Shown here in pieces: positions 16,607 to 27,660 of a stretch of DNA of 64,000 bases. The first letter of the stretch is position 1; every line of letters starts with the position of its first letter. The translations under genes and the position numbers were made by a program. The stretch comes from Xestospongia muta (lineage: Eukaryota; Porifera; Demospongiae; Haplosclerida; Petrosiidae): contig OY848922.1 in assembly GCA_963693285.1 (NCBI GenBank), positions 6,932,923 to 6,996,922 of the forward strand, given 5' to 3'. Under the pieces are notes generated by a model. The model had not been told where the DNA came from. It saw only the letters and a program-made list of their open reading frames with translations, and made no database searches.

Positions 16607-19600
16607 ATGAGCTGGTGTCATATCTATTATATAACATCAGTTATACTGTATATCTACAATGGATATGTTACTGCTTCTGAGTATTATATCTCTGCAGCTC
16701 CTAATGGAGAAGACTGCCCTTCTAATAACACATCTTGTCGCAGCCTCTCCTACTATATTGCTAATTATTCCTCTTACTTCACTGATGATGCAATCTTCTA
16801 CTTCCTAGAGGGAACTCATACTCTACAAGGTATATTAAATATCAGCAATGTAAGTAATATTACTCTACAGGGACTGGGTCATATTGAACAAAGCTTCCAT
16901 GAGACAGTTATGCAATCCACCTCAGTAATAAGGTGTAGTAATAACACAAGATCTGCTGGTATACAAATTAGTAACAGCAGTGATCTTGTATTGAAATCAT
17001 TAACAATAGCAAATTGTGGATTTAAGTTGAATCAATACCCTAGCATTAGCTTATACTTTGCTGACATCGATAATATTAAATTAGAATCTGTATCAGTCCA
17101 GAATAGTTCAGGTACTGGACTCTTTCTTCTCAATGCTTATGATGTACTAATTGACAATTCCTCATTTGCTAATAATGGTGGAGCTCATGGGACTTTGGGA
17201 GGCAATGTATATATAAAATATAATGACAACATTAATAGACTGTCCAACGTTACTATTTTGAAATCAAATATAACACTGGGTTTAGGAGGTGGCATATACT
17301 TTAAGTATAGCGATGACAATAAGGCTAAAGTGTTCATTGAAAATAGTATATTTTCAAGCAATAAAGCTTGGTCTGGAGGAGGAGTGGATATTCACTTGCA
17401 TGGAGGTGGTAGTATTAAGTTTAGTAACTGCACTATATGGAACAACACTGCTCAGTATGAAGGAGGAGGAGTGAACATTGGCTTGGATGGAGGTGGTAGT
17501 ATTGAGTTTAGTAACTGCATTATATGGAACAACACTGCTCAGTATGAAGGAGGAGGAGTGAATATTCACTTGCATGGAGATGGTATTATAGAGTTTAGTA
17601 ACTCCAATATATCCAATAATACTGCTCATTTTGGAGGAGGAGGACTGGGTATTGATTTGGACGGAGACGGTAGCATTGAGTTTAGTAACTGCACTATACA
17701 CAACAATACTGTTTGGTATGGAGGAGGAGGAGTAGATATTGGCCTGCATGGACATGGTAGTATTGAGTTTAGTAACTGCACTATATGCTACAGTACTGCT
17801 CAGATTGGAGGAGGAATGTACATAGATTTACATGGGAATGGCAAAATTGAAATTTCTAACTGCAATATATACAACAATACTGCTAAATTAAATGGAGGAG
17901 GAGTGTGGATGTTTTCATTAGGTGGTGGTAATATTGACTTTATTAACTCCCCTGTGTATGATAATACTGCTCATTCTGATGGAGGAGGAATGTACATTAA
18001 TTTGTATGCAGAAAGTGGTAGTATTGAGTTTAGTAACTGTACTATCAATGATAATAGTGCTCAGATTAATGGAGGAGGAATGTACATTGATTCGCATGCA
18101 GAGAGTGGTAGTCTTAAGTTTAGTTACTGCAGTATATCCAACAATTCTGCAAACTTTGCAGCAGGTTTGGTTCTCTATTCATTTCGATCGACTTCAACTT
18201 TAACAAGAAGCTTTCATTTCACAAACGTTTCATTTCATTTCAATAAAGTACTCAATAGGCCAAATGCACAGCAAAAAGGATATCAATCTGCTATAACATT
18301 ATTGAATGTTGATAATGTTACATTTGACCAAATTGAAGTTAGTAATCATAACACAACTGGTTTAGTTAGTGTTAATAGTCTAATAACATTTGATGGACAT
18401 AACATGTTTGTAAACAATTCAGGTATTTATGGTGGAGGTATTGCTTTATATAATTCCTCCCAATTATTACTAAATCAAAATACAAATGTATCATTTATCA
18501 ATGATCATGCCAGTAAATCAGGTGGAGGAATCTTTGTATATCATGATCAAGTTCTTGATGTAAGCAATGCCACAGACTGTTCCTTTAAAGTTATTCCTTA
18601 TCATTATCCTAATGATACTAAAACAGTGTTATATTTTGTCAACAATACAGCTGACATATCTGGTGATGTCTTATATGGTGGTAAAATTGATGATTGTACA
18701 AGCACACTTTACTTTGATCACCTATTTCACTATCCTCAACAGACAGGTCTATCAGTAGTATCATCAGATCCTATTCAAGTGTGTTTTTGTGAAGGAAACA
18801 AACAAAATTGCTCTATTACAAATGTAAGTATGCTTATAACACCTGGATTTGATGTCAATATATCACTAGCTACAGTTGGTATTTTAGAAGGCTTAACACA
18901 GGGTGTGATAAAATTAAACTCATTAAATAATTCATCTGTTGTGCAATATAATAACAATAGACTAAATGCAACTTGTAAAAATGTAACCTTCACATTAGCA
19001 ACTTCATTGAACACAACGCAAGTCTATGCTACACTTAATAATTCAATCAGTGAACCTTTTTATGATCCTTATGCTAAAGTCATAGAGGTTACTATCAAGC
19101 CTTGTCCTAATGGTTATCCATTAGTAAATGGCACTTGCATTTGTAGACCTGAATTAAATTTAGGTTCAATAACTTGTGATATTAACTCCCAAATTATAAC
19201 TAGAGATGGTGATATGTGGATTGGTTATGAAAATGATTCAAACTGTCTTATTGTTTATTCTAACTGCCCTTTTCATTATTGTGATACCGGTAGTGTTAGT
19301 TTTATGCTTAACTATTCCAGCAAACAATGTCTTTACAATCGATCAGGGCTACTCTGTGGACAATGTTCTGAAGGATTCAGTCTCATGTTAGGTTCCAATC
19401 AATGTGAACAATGTACCAATAATTACATAGCTCTTATCATTCCATTTGCTTTAGCTGGTATAGCACTGGTAGCTTTTATCATTGTTTTAAACTTAACAGT
19501 GTCTGTGGGTACAATTAATGGACTTCTCTTCTATGTTAATATTGTCAAAATATATGAACCCATATTCTTTCCTAAGCACACTGTGAATTTTCTTAGTCAG

Positions 19601-20665
19601 TTCATTTCTTGGATCAACCTAGACATAAATATTAAGACTTGTTTCTATCATAACATAAATTCTTGCAATAAAATGTGGCTTCAATTTGTCTTCCCAGCCT
19701 ATGTTTGGCTTATTCTAATACTTATTATAATATTATTACGATGCTCTAGTAAAGTGGTTCTAGTTGTTAGAAGCCGAGCAATTCCAGTACTAGCTACTAT
19801 GATCCTTCTTTCTTATACCAAACTGATACGCACTGTTTTTCAGGCTCTTTATTTTATGAAAATTCCATGTACTGATGCTAAGAATAATACTGTATCATTA
19901 TTGAGGTGGTACATTGATGCTAATGTCCAATATGTAAGAGGTTGTCATCTACCATTGTTCCTGTTCTCACTGGCTGTACTCATTTTACTTATTGTTCCAT
20001 ACACCTTCTACCTTCTTACTATACCATTATTTGAAGGACCTCTATCAAAGTACATGTGCTGCTGTCAAAAGTTGTCAACATATATGAAACCTTTCTTTGA
20101 TGCATATGGAGGTCCTTATAAGGACAAGTGTCGTTTTTGGACTGGATTCTTACTCCTAATTCGTGTTATCTTAGCATTGGTTATATCTCTAAATACTGAG
20201 GCTACTGCCAGTTTGGATGTGTTAACTTCTTTTCTTATTGTAATTGCGTTCTTATATATTCTTTTGAAGGGAATATATCGACATTTTTCTTTGGATTATC
20301 TGGAAGCATTTTTCATTCTTAACCTCATGTTTATAGCTTATATGAATGCACAAACTTCAAATGACAATGATGATTCAAAAGGACAAGTGTCAAGTACTGT
20401 TTTAGTATCAATATCATTTGTTGTATTCTGTGGTATTATATTATATCATGTCTGGGATCGTCTTTTGAAGTTTTGTTTGCAGCAACCAATTTCAAAATCC
20501 AAGAAGATATTCAAGAAAACTCCATCACCTACTAGTTGTAATGATTTGCAAAATTCTTCAATGAATTCAAGATCCCCTATTGGTGAAAGTCAATCTATTA
20601 CTACGACAGAGGTGCCAATGGAAATGAATCGAGAGTCAATACCGTTTGATATAAATGACTACTAA
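16607..20665 (+). CDS. Gene 2: beta-helix/multi-pass membrane protein, intact (1352 aa)
   Basis: The start at MSWCHIYYITSV is conserved in all copies; an in-frame ATG 60 bp upstream (16547) is not conserved. Residues 1 to about 26 form a signal peptide. Residues 27-240 are a beta-helix-like region with stretches such as SLTIANCGF. Residues about 241-520 are ten rungs of the type FSNCTIxNNTAxxGGG, twice the number in other copies and still visible as tandem DNA repeats. Residues about 830-938 are Cys-rich with RSGLLCGQCSEGF. From about 940 come eight or nine hydrophobic segments with conserved GTINGLLFY and DAYGGPYKDK, then a tail of about 70 residues. Probably a plasma membrane protein with a very large glycosylated ectodomain; the ligand is unknown. 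It is one exon, with a poly(A) candidate at 20846. I recognise the family type, not a named gene. Confidence 0.85.
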   Translation: MSWCHIYYITSVILYIYNGYVTASEYYISAAPNGEDCPSNNTSCRSLSYYIANYSSYFTDDAIFYFLEGTHTLQGILNISNVSNITLQGLGHIEQSFHETVMQSTSVIRCSNNTRSAGIQISNSSDLVLKSLTIANCGFKLNQYPSISLYFADIDNIKLESVSVQNSSGTGLFLLNAYDVLIDNSSFANNGGAHGTLGGNVYIKYNDNINRLSNVTILKSNITLGLGGGIYFKYSDDNKAKVFIENSIFSSNKAWSGGGVDIHLHGGGSIKFSNCTIWNNTAQYEGGGVNIGLDGGGSIEFSNCIIWNNTAQYEGGGVNIHLHGDGIIEFSNSNISNNTAHFGGGGLGIDLDGDGSIEFSNCTIHNNTVWYGGGGVDIGLHGHGSIEFSNCTICYSTAQIGGGMYIDLHGNGKIEISNCNIYNNTAKLNGGGVWMFSLGGGNIDFINSPVYDNTAHSDGGGMYINLYAESGSIEFSNCTINDNSAQINGGGMYIDSHAESGSLKFSYCSISNNSANFAAGLVLYSFRSTSTLTRSFHFTNVSFHFNKVLNRPNAQQKGYQSAITLLNVDNVTFDQIEVSNHNTTGLVSVNSLITFDGHNMFVNNSGIYGGGIALYNSSQLLLNQNTNVSFINDHASKSGGGIFVYHDQVLDVSNATDCSFKVIPYHYPNDTKTVLYFVNNTADISGDVLYGGKIDDCTSTLYFDHLFHYPQQTGLSVVSSDPIQVCFCEGNKQNCSITNVSMLITPGFDVNISLATVGILEGLTQGVIKLNSLNNSSVVQYNNNRLNATCKNVTFTLATSLNTTQVYATLNNSISEPFYDPYAKVIEVTIKPCPNGYPLVNGTCICRPELNLGSITCDINSQIITRDGDMWIGYENDSNCLIVYSNCPFHYCDTGSVSFMLNYSSKQCLYNRSGLLCGQCSEGFSLMLGSNQCEQCTNNYIALIIPFALAGIALVAFIIVLNLTVSVGTINGLLFYVNIVKIYEPIFFPKHTVNFLSQFISWINLDINIKTCFYHNINSCNKMWLQFVFPAYVWLILILIIILLRCSSKVVLVVRSRAIPVLATMILLSYTKLIRTVFQALYFMKIPCTDAKNNTVSLLRWYIDANVQYVRGCHLPLFLFSLAVLILLIVPYTFYLLTIPLFEGPLSKYMCCCQKLSTYMKPFFDAYGGPYKDKCRFWTGFLLLIRVILALVISLNTEATASLDVLTSFLIVIAFLYILLKGIYRHFSLDYLEAFFILNLMFIAYMNAQTSNDNDDSKGQVSSTVLVSISFVVFCGIILYHVWDRLLKFCLQQPISKSKKIFKKTPSPTSCNDLQNSSMNSRSPIGESQSITTTEVPMEMNRESIPFDINDY
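17329..18170 (+). repeat. Coding tandem repeat array (ten beta-helix rungs) in gene 2
   Basis: Ten imperfect units of about 78-90 bp, each encoding a strand-turn unit (GSIEFSNCTI), an NNT or similar asparagine pair, and a GGG(V/M) motif. Units 2 and 3 are nearly identical at the DNA level, pointing to recent unit duplication. Right-handed parallel beta-helix proteins use such short repeats with stacked Asn residues, and most NNT sites are also N-glycosylation sequons. Confidence 0.8.
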
Positions 20666-23652
20666 TTCTGATGACCTTTGCTGATTACACTACAGTTGTC
20701 ATGTTCTCTATATGATAATAATTTTGTAAGAAACAACAAGAAAATTGTATTGTCCTAGCAGTTTTATTCATGTGCTATAATATTCAATTTTATTGTGTAA
20801 TTGTTAGCTAATAAATATTAATAATACAGCTATTTTTGCTAATATAATAAAAATTTAATGTTTTAGAAACTGTTACCGAATTACAAAGAGTGCATAGATG
20901 AAGGAGTCACCTCTTATCCTACTTGCCATGTGGTTGCTATCACAACAGACACATGACACAAGACGTGGTGATGATAGTCTATTAGCATCATGTATAATTA
21001 GTAGTGGGAGTGGTGATTAATAATTATGATTAATAAATATTTCATTTGAGAATCATAGGAAGTACTTTCTGCATTAGAATTTGAAAATCTAGTTTCTGAA
21101 GTAGAAACAGGAATAAATAAACATTACAACAGGAATAGCAGGAGCTGTTTTTCCATCATAAATATAAATACTGCAATAAAGGGACAGACAAGGAACTAAA
21201 GAAGTGCATTTTTTATATAGGCAGAGGTAACTGGCTCCAGTACCTATTGATTAAATTGCTTCACGACCAGCATAGCTCTCATTAATGTGTCAGTACATTG
21301 TTAGTAAGTCTTTTTTCCTCAGCTTGTATAATTTGGTCCATTATATGAAGCAAAATTTTGAAAAAGAGTATTTTCTAGGTGTGAATTTGCCATGAACATT
21401 TTGAGCATCAGATTAAAGGTCACTTTTAGCTATTCCTGCAATAATGATACAATGAATGTCATTGTTTTTAGCTATAAACATACCATCATCGTTAACAATA
21501 TGCAAGTACTGATTCTTACAAGTATAAATAGTACAAGTGTAGTAAATTATACATTGTACAAGACATAGGTTTTTACTCTTTTTTTTAATGATAACTATTG
21601 GACGACGACATATTTGGTGATTTTTGGCTTCCTAATTAGTTATCTATTAAAATCTTACTACTTAGTTTTTCGACTATTTTTTGTTGTCCCTTATTGGTTT
21701 ATTATTAAAGACGCACTAGTATACACAAAATACAATGAGGTCCTTCGCTTATTTTTTTACTAATGAACTGCACGATAACTTTTGCTTTTAAATTTGTTTA
21801 TATCATTATCTACCACTATACACAATATAAACTACATAGTTACAAGAATAGCTTCAGTGTTTCATTAACTGTAATATCATTAACTAATAAATATGTTAAT
21901 TATAAAGTTTTTACTTCTACTACAATAAAAAATTTATTTGCATAAAGTGGCAGATTACTTGACAATTACAAATATTGTACAGGTCATCTCTTAGCCTAGT
22001 GTCTACATGACTGCTTATTATAATGAACACATGATACAAAAGCTATAAAGGTGATTATAGTCAAAAATGATACATAATAGTAGTAAATGGAACCCTATAG
22101 TATAATATGGAGTATAAACCTGTATGATTAGTATTATTAGTAGTGGGTGTACAAATTATATGACTAATGTAGTTAAAAGTTTCCCACTAAAAGATCATTT
22201 AGTCTGTGTCTAGCAAAAAGCATAGAAGGTACTCTACTTACTTAAGCTAATAAGAGACCTTGACTTAAGATGAGATAGCTTTATCATTTCACAAGAATCA
22301 ATGCTGTTTAATACAGATGACTAACATGATGATTCTGATGAACTTTGCTGATTACATGTATAGTTGTCATGTCTTTTATATAATAATATTTTTGTAAGAA
22401 ATAATAAGAAAATTATACTTTTCTAACATATTTATTTAAGTGTTTCAATATATTCATCTTGCTGTGTTATTGTTAGCTAATGATTAGTAATAAAGAAATT
22501 TTCGCTATTATAATAAACACAGTTAATTTTTAAATATATCTAGTAACAGATAACTTAGAATTATAATAGTACTAGTGTATACATGTACAGATCACCTCTT
22601 ACCCTACTGACCATGTAGTTGATTATAACAACAAACACATGACACTAGACAAGGTGATGATAGTATATTAGAACATATATAATTAGTAGTGGATATAAAG
22701 ACTGTATGAATGGTAAGTTTTTCATTTTAATTGAAAATGTAGTTGTAACATTTCCTCCACTTATAAATACTGAGTATTTTTGGAAAAGAAATAAACTTAT
22801 ATTCTTTTTTCTTTAATTATAAGAATCATCACAGGCATAACCCTCATAAAAAGAGTTCAGCTCCTTGTTGACAAACATTTTTCCACCACCTGATGCAAAT
22901 GACACCAGGTGTTACAGATTCTAGATCTAAGATAATGTTACGTACACTAAGATATACTTGTTGTTCGTTATTAGGATCTGGAAAAGTAGTTACTGCACTA
23001 TCTAAATCAAGGAATGTTCTTTTTGTATTAGAGAATTTAGTTTCTAAATTTTAATCACAGGTAGTAATTTTCCATTAGAATTGTAAAACCTAGAGTCTAC
23101 AGTCGAAGCAGGAATAAAGAAACATTATGAAATAAATAGCAAAAGCTATTTTCCACTATAAATATAAATATCGAAATGAAGAGGACAGCTTTGATGTTTG
23201 TTCTATGAAATATGAAAAAGAAAGGAAGTAAACAAATACAATATATCAGTATAAAAGTAATTTAGTATGAATACTTGCTATAGCGAGTGAGTATATGAAC
23301 ATCACTTACTAGGACATGTACATGTCATACTTTTCATAATTTATTTGTCTAACTAGTGAACTACACACTAACTTTTAGTACTTCCTAATTGATTATATCA
23401 TTAGACAACATTAACAACACATTATAAATGTACAGGAATATAACTTCAATTTGATAAATAGTTTTTAGCTATTTTGGACTACACAATAGCCTATTCAATT
23501 TACTATTAAACTATACGCTATACTAGATTATTATTGAACTACACATTATGTTAATTAAAGAATGACTATTTCTTCATTATTTGATTTTTTGATAACTATT
23601 GGACTACATATTAACCTAGTTTGATTTCTTAATTAGTTTACTATTGAACTAC
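20666..23652. repeat. Spacer after gene 2, duplicated after gene 4
   Basis: No gene was recognised. From the stop codon to about 23188 it aligns continuously with 47317-49850 with few differences. It contains dispersed repeat units at about 20885, 21950 and 22550, and the ctaattagt/actattggac family at 21590-21900 and 23330-23650. At about 23188 the copy after gene 4 jumps to the equivalent of about 25711, so the segment holding the minus-strand LTR relic is absent there. Confidence 0.7.
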
Positions 23653-23834
23653 TGTGATATTTCTATAATCTTAAAAGGAAAGAGAGAACCCAACAATCTT
23701 TGATCAACACGATACAAAACTATAACCAAATAGAACAGAACCGATCAGAACAGAACTGACTACAAACTAGAAATACATGTGCTTTTATAATATCAAAGCC
23801 ATACAACTGTAACTAGTTATGACAAGTTATTACA
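23653..23834 (-). repeat. 3' LTR of the minus-strand Ty3/Gypsy relic
   Basis: 182 bp, bounded by tgt/aca ends. Next to it on the inside is ggtcccccactctcaa, which on the minus strand is a purine-rich tract suited to plus-strand priming. Confidence 0.8.
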
Positions 23835-24199
23835 GGTCCCCCACTCTCAATTCCACGATTCTTCAGGAAAACATTGAGAAGGTTGTCTGTTCCTAGTCGG
23901 ATATCTTCTTTCATTATGGGAATATGTCACTGGTGTAGGTGTTTGGTCAATTGAGACTTCGATCTCAGGAAAGTAATCACATATTCAATGACGCATTTGA
24001 TTCTTGTGCCTTTTTCAGAATTGTTTGAATCTTCTAAATGTACCATAAAAGTAACATTTCCACAACGTTTTACAACAGTATCAGATATCTATTCTACAGC
24101 TTTAAAGGTACTGATGGTATATTCCTCTGGTTCTCTTGACATTTGAAACATTCTCTTACCAATTTTTCTATCTCTGAATCCATTCCAAGCCATCAAAGA

Positions 24200-25260
24200 T
24201 ACATTTGTGCCTGACTTTTCATTCTGCTAATTCCTGGATGTCCTTGGTGTAATTCCAATAACAACTGCTTCCTCCCTGGTGGTGGTACTAAGACCCTTGA
24301 GCCAAATTATATACATCCATTCAAGGTTGATAGCTCTGACTTCCATCTCAGAAATTGTTTTAGCTCTTCTGGACACTGGTTTGGCCAGCCATTTTGTATA
24401 TACTAGTAAATGCAAAATAGGGTTGGATCCTTCTGTGTCCAATCCTTGATATTCTCTCTGGTAATTGTCATTTTTCCATTAATAATATTAATTGAGTTAG
24501 TACTGGTTCTTCCATTGACGTTGTAGAACTCAGTAATTTGCTTAGAGCATAGGCATTACTATGCTTATATGTTGGACGAAATATTATCTTGTACTTGTAA
24601 TTTGCAAGAGTCAGTGCCCATCTCTTAATTCGTCCTGTAGCTTGTGCTAGTACACCTTACTTTTCACAAAAGAGCGACTTCAGAGGAAAATTATCTGTGT
24701 AAATAATAAAGGGATGTCCAAATACTTATGAATGAAACTTTTAAATTCCAAATATACAGGCTAATCCTTCCTTTTGCAGTTGCTAATACTGCTTTTCTGT
24801 TTCTGTAAGATACAAGTTGTGAAACCAATAAGCTTCTCCAAACCATCTGGTAGACAATGTGCTAGAACAGCTCCAATACCATAGTTGGATGTATCACACA
24901 CTAATATTAATTCAAGAGATGGGTCAAAATGGACTAATACCTTGGATGACATCAATAGTTTTTTAGAGTTCTGAAACATTTCTTCTTCTGTTTTGGACTA
25001 TGTCCATGGAGTCTGCCTTCTGAGTAACCTATAAAAAGGAGAAAGACAATTTGACAAGTTAGGTAAAAATCTGCCATAATATGACAGGAGTCCTAAATAT
25101 GACTTCAGTTGAGTTACGTTCTTAGGGCCCCATGGGGGCATCTCAAATAGCTTGTCGCTTCTCTTCAGTAGGGTGTTATACCTCTGGATCAATGATATAA
25201 CCAAGGTATGATACTGACTTCGTCATAAAACAACACTTGTCCTTTTTTAATAACATCCTA
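24200..25260 (-). pseudogene. Broken Ty3/Gypsy pol fragment (RT end, RNase H, beyond)
   Basis: Read on the minus strand, 25204-24998 encodes the end of a reverse transcriptase (NVTQLKSYLGLLSYYGRFLP, the usual segment after the YLG motif). Then 24979-24761 encodes RNase H (LILVCDTSNYGIGAVL, with the first catalytic Asp), and 24442-24227 a further piece consistent with the region up to integrase. The pieces are in different frames with stops between. The N-terminal two thirds of Gag-Pol is missing, so this copy could move only if supplied with proteins from elsewhere. Confidence 0.8.
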
Positions 25261-25273
25261 CCCTCGTCGCCAA

Positions 25274-25455
25274 TGTGATATTTTTATAATCTTAAAATGA
25301 AAGAGAAAACCCAACAATATTTGATCAACATGATACAAAACTATAACCAAATAGAAGAGAACTGAACAGAACAAAATTGACTACAAACAGAAAATACATG
25401 TGCTTTTATAATATCAAAGCCATACAACTGTAACTAGTTATGACAAGTTATTACA
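25274..25455 (-). repeat. 5' LTR of the minus-strand Ty3/Gypsy relic
   Basis: 182 bp, the same length as its partner at 23653, with scattered substitutions. The primer-binding site lies immediately inside at about 25259-25273 on the minus strand. Confidence 0.8.
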
Positions 25456-25710
25456 AGTACATACTACATAATAAACTTTAACTTGTTAGTTAGTTTACTG
25501 ACTAATGGACTGTACTGTAACTATTGTGGTTTATTGACTTCAAAAATAACACATATAAGCTTTTTATTTCCTAATTAGGTTACTATTAAAGTACACACTA
25601 TATATAATATACTTTAACTATACTGTATTGTATATGTGACTGATATACTGCTTATCACTACAGACAGTACATATGAAGAGAACATTAATTTAATGTGATT
25701 AAAACGTACT

Positions 25711-25852
25711 TCTCTCTCTCTCTCTCTCTCTCTTTCTCTTTCGCTCTCTCTCTCTATATACATATAAATTATATATATGAGTATGTGTGTGTGTGTGTTT
25801 GTGTATATGCGTGTGTGTGTGGGTGTGGGTGTGTGTGTGTGTGGGTGTGGTT
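25711..25852. repeat. CT / GT compound microsatellite
   Basis: (CT)n, then an AT-rich link, then (GT)n with GGGTGT variants. The equivalent locus after gene 4 is 49855-50003. This microsatellite is the right-hand edge of the segment missing from the gene 4 spacer. Confidence 0.85.
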
Positions 25853-27660
25853 ATACTGGTTCCATTTAGCATAGATATTTTATGGAAAAAAGTAAACATC
25901 ATAATGTTTTCATTACCAATCCACTATTAATTTGGGCCTCAGCTGTTACTATAGAGTTCATTACGAGTAAGTTAGTAATCCAAGAAGTTATGGCAGACCA
26001 CAGCTAATGGATGATGTCATACTAATATATTCTTATTACACAGGTCTATAAAGCTTAAAAGGAAGAAATATACGTATCTGCTAAGTTCCAGTGGTAATAT
26101 ATTCATGTAATATAGAGTTATATCCTGTTTTGTTACATTTAACCAAAACTCAATGTATGAGATAAAACAACAACTTTTAGATAATGTATAGATACAAAAT
26201 TTCTTTCTTAGAAATATGGGAGTGGTCCTTAATGTGCATTATTAATTAATTTATGTTATTTTAGTAGACGTCCAGAATATACTGCATCTTGTCATTGTGG
26301 TACCTCATTATCAATAAATTAGATAATAGTCACATATTATTGAGCTAATAACACTTGATGTCATTATTGCCTAATCTTCTTGAGCTACAGGTACCTCCAT
26401 AGCACCAGATGTACATGACATCATGTAAAGGTTTCTTTACTAAGACAATACAATTCCTTATTAGGCATTGCTACTTTGCAATATAATGTTTGACACAGTG
26501 ACACAATCTAATATTGATGCTTATGTTTATACTGGTTGCGTTTAGTAAACTTATTAGATGCAAAAAGTAAACATAATGTTTTAATTACTGATGTGGAATT
26601 GACTGTTTATGTTTTATTTGTTATTTAAACTAATGATGATTTAAGGAATGCTGAACCAGAACTATTGCTATTGAAATTTATATATACTTCAATGATTTTA
26701 TATTGATATGTGTAGCCAAAATATTCATGAATCATTTTAAAAGTAATTTAAACAATGACATACTACTGATATAATTAAAGACTTTTTAATTCATTTAGAT
26801 ACGTATTGTATAGTTATTTCTCATTGACACTTTTTCAACTCTTTTAGACAATTATTAGCAAAGCTTCTTCACAGAGTTATATGGGATTGGTCCTGGTATA
26901 TTAGGGTGTATTGCTAAGATACATTATTCAGATATATGTACATGTCATTCATATAATTGTTATATCTTATATATAATAGTAGTGTAGTAAGAATAATAAG
27001 ATAATTGTTTTGTCTTAACAATTAGATTAAACAAAGTTCCATTTACTGTGTTATTGTAGCTAGTGAATATATTAATTATAAAGTTATCTTTTATGCTATA
27101 ACAAACTGTTAATATTTACGTACATCTAGTGACAGACAAATATTGTATATCTCTTCCTTCACTGTACATGTGACCTCTAATCACAACAGACGTATATGAC
27201 ACAAAACAAACTTTTAAGATGACTACAGTCAATAATGATACAAGATACATACAAGTTCCAATTTATAGTATAATATGGTACATAAACATGTGTCATTAGA
27301 TTTTGGTGTACAAGCAATGTGATTAAAGCATTTATAAAGTTCCCCACTAGGAGAGCCTTGAGTCAGTGTCTAGTATATAAGTGGGTACTAAACTCACCTA
27401 AACTAAATAATAGATTGATTTAAGATATGTTTGTCAATATTGTTTCTAAGAGACAATAATAAGATTAATAAAGGTGTTAATTATATCAGTAGTATGTCAC
27501 TGTTTAAATTACTTTTTAAATCTAATGTCAACTCTGACATCATTTAGTGATTACATGTCATTCATATAATCATTATATCTTATATACATTAGTAGTGTAG
27601 TAAGAATAATAATAGAATTGTGTTGTTTTAACAATTAGATTATACAATGTTCCACTTATT
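25853..27660. repeat. Spacer block, homologous to 50003-52984
   Basis: No gene was recognised. It aligns with the block after gene 4, where part of it is tandemly duplicated. It contains a family segment with gagctacaggtacctcc at about 26383 and a dispersed unit at about 27130. Confidence 0.65.

Larger units (their letters stand above)
23653..25455 (-). mobile_element. Internally deleted Ty3/Gypsy LTR retrotransposon (minus strand)
   Basis: Two 182-bp direct repeats, beginning tgtgatattt and ending ttattaca on the + strand, flank 1439 bp. Flanking 5-mers actac (23648-23652) and agtac (25456-25460) differ at one base and fit a target duplication; equivalent sites at about 13207 and 10287 are empty. 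On the minus strand the 5' LTR is followed at once by ttggcgacgaggg, the same primer-binding site as in the element at 31332, and a G-rich purine tract lies beside the other LTR. Gag, protease and most of the reverse transcriptase are absent. LTR differences and stops make it older than the other element. Confidence 0.85.

Noticed and set aside
17354..17755. 133-codon open frame on the minus strand inside gene 2
   Set aside because: It is the antisense of the rung repeats. Its own repeated peptide is a by-product of the repeated DNA.
25699..25902. Minus-strand frame rich in His-Thr, and a similar one at 49880-50092
   Set aside because: A direct translation of CA/GT and CT microsatellites.
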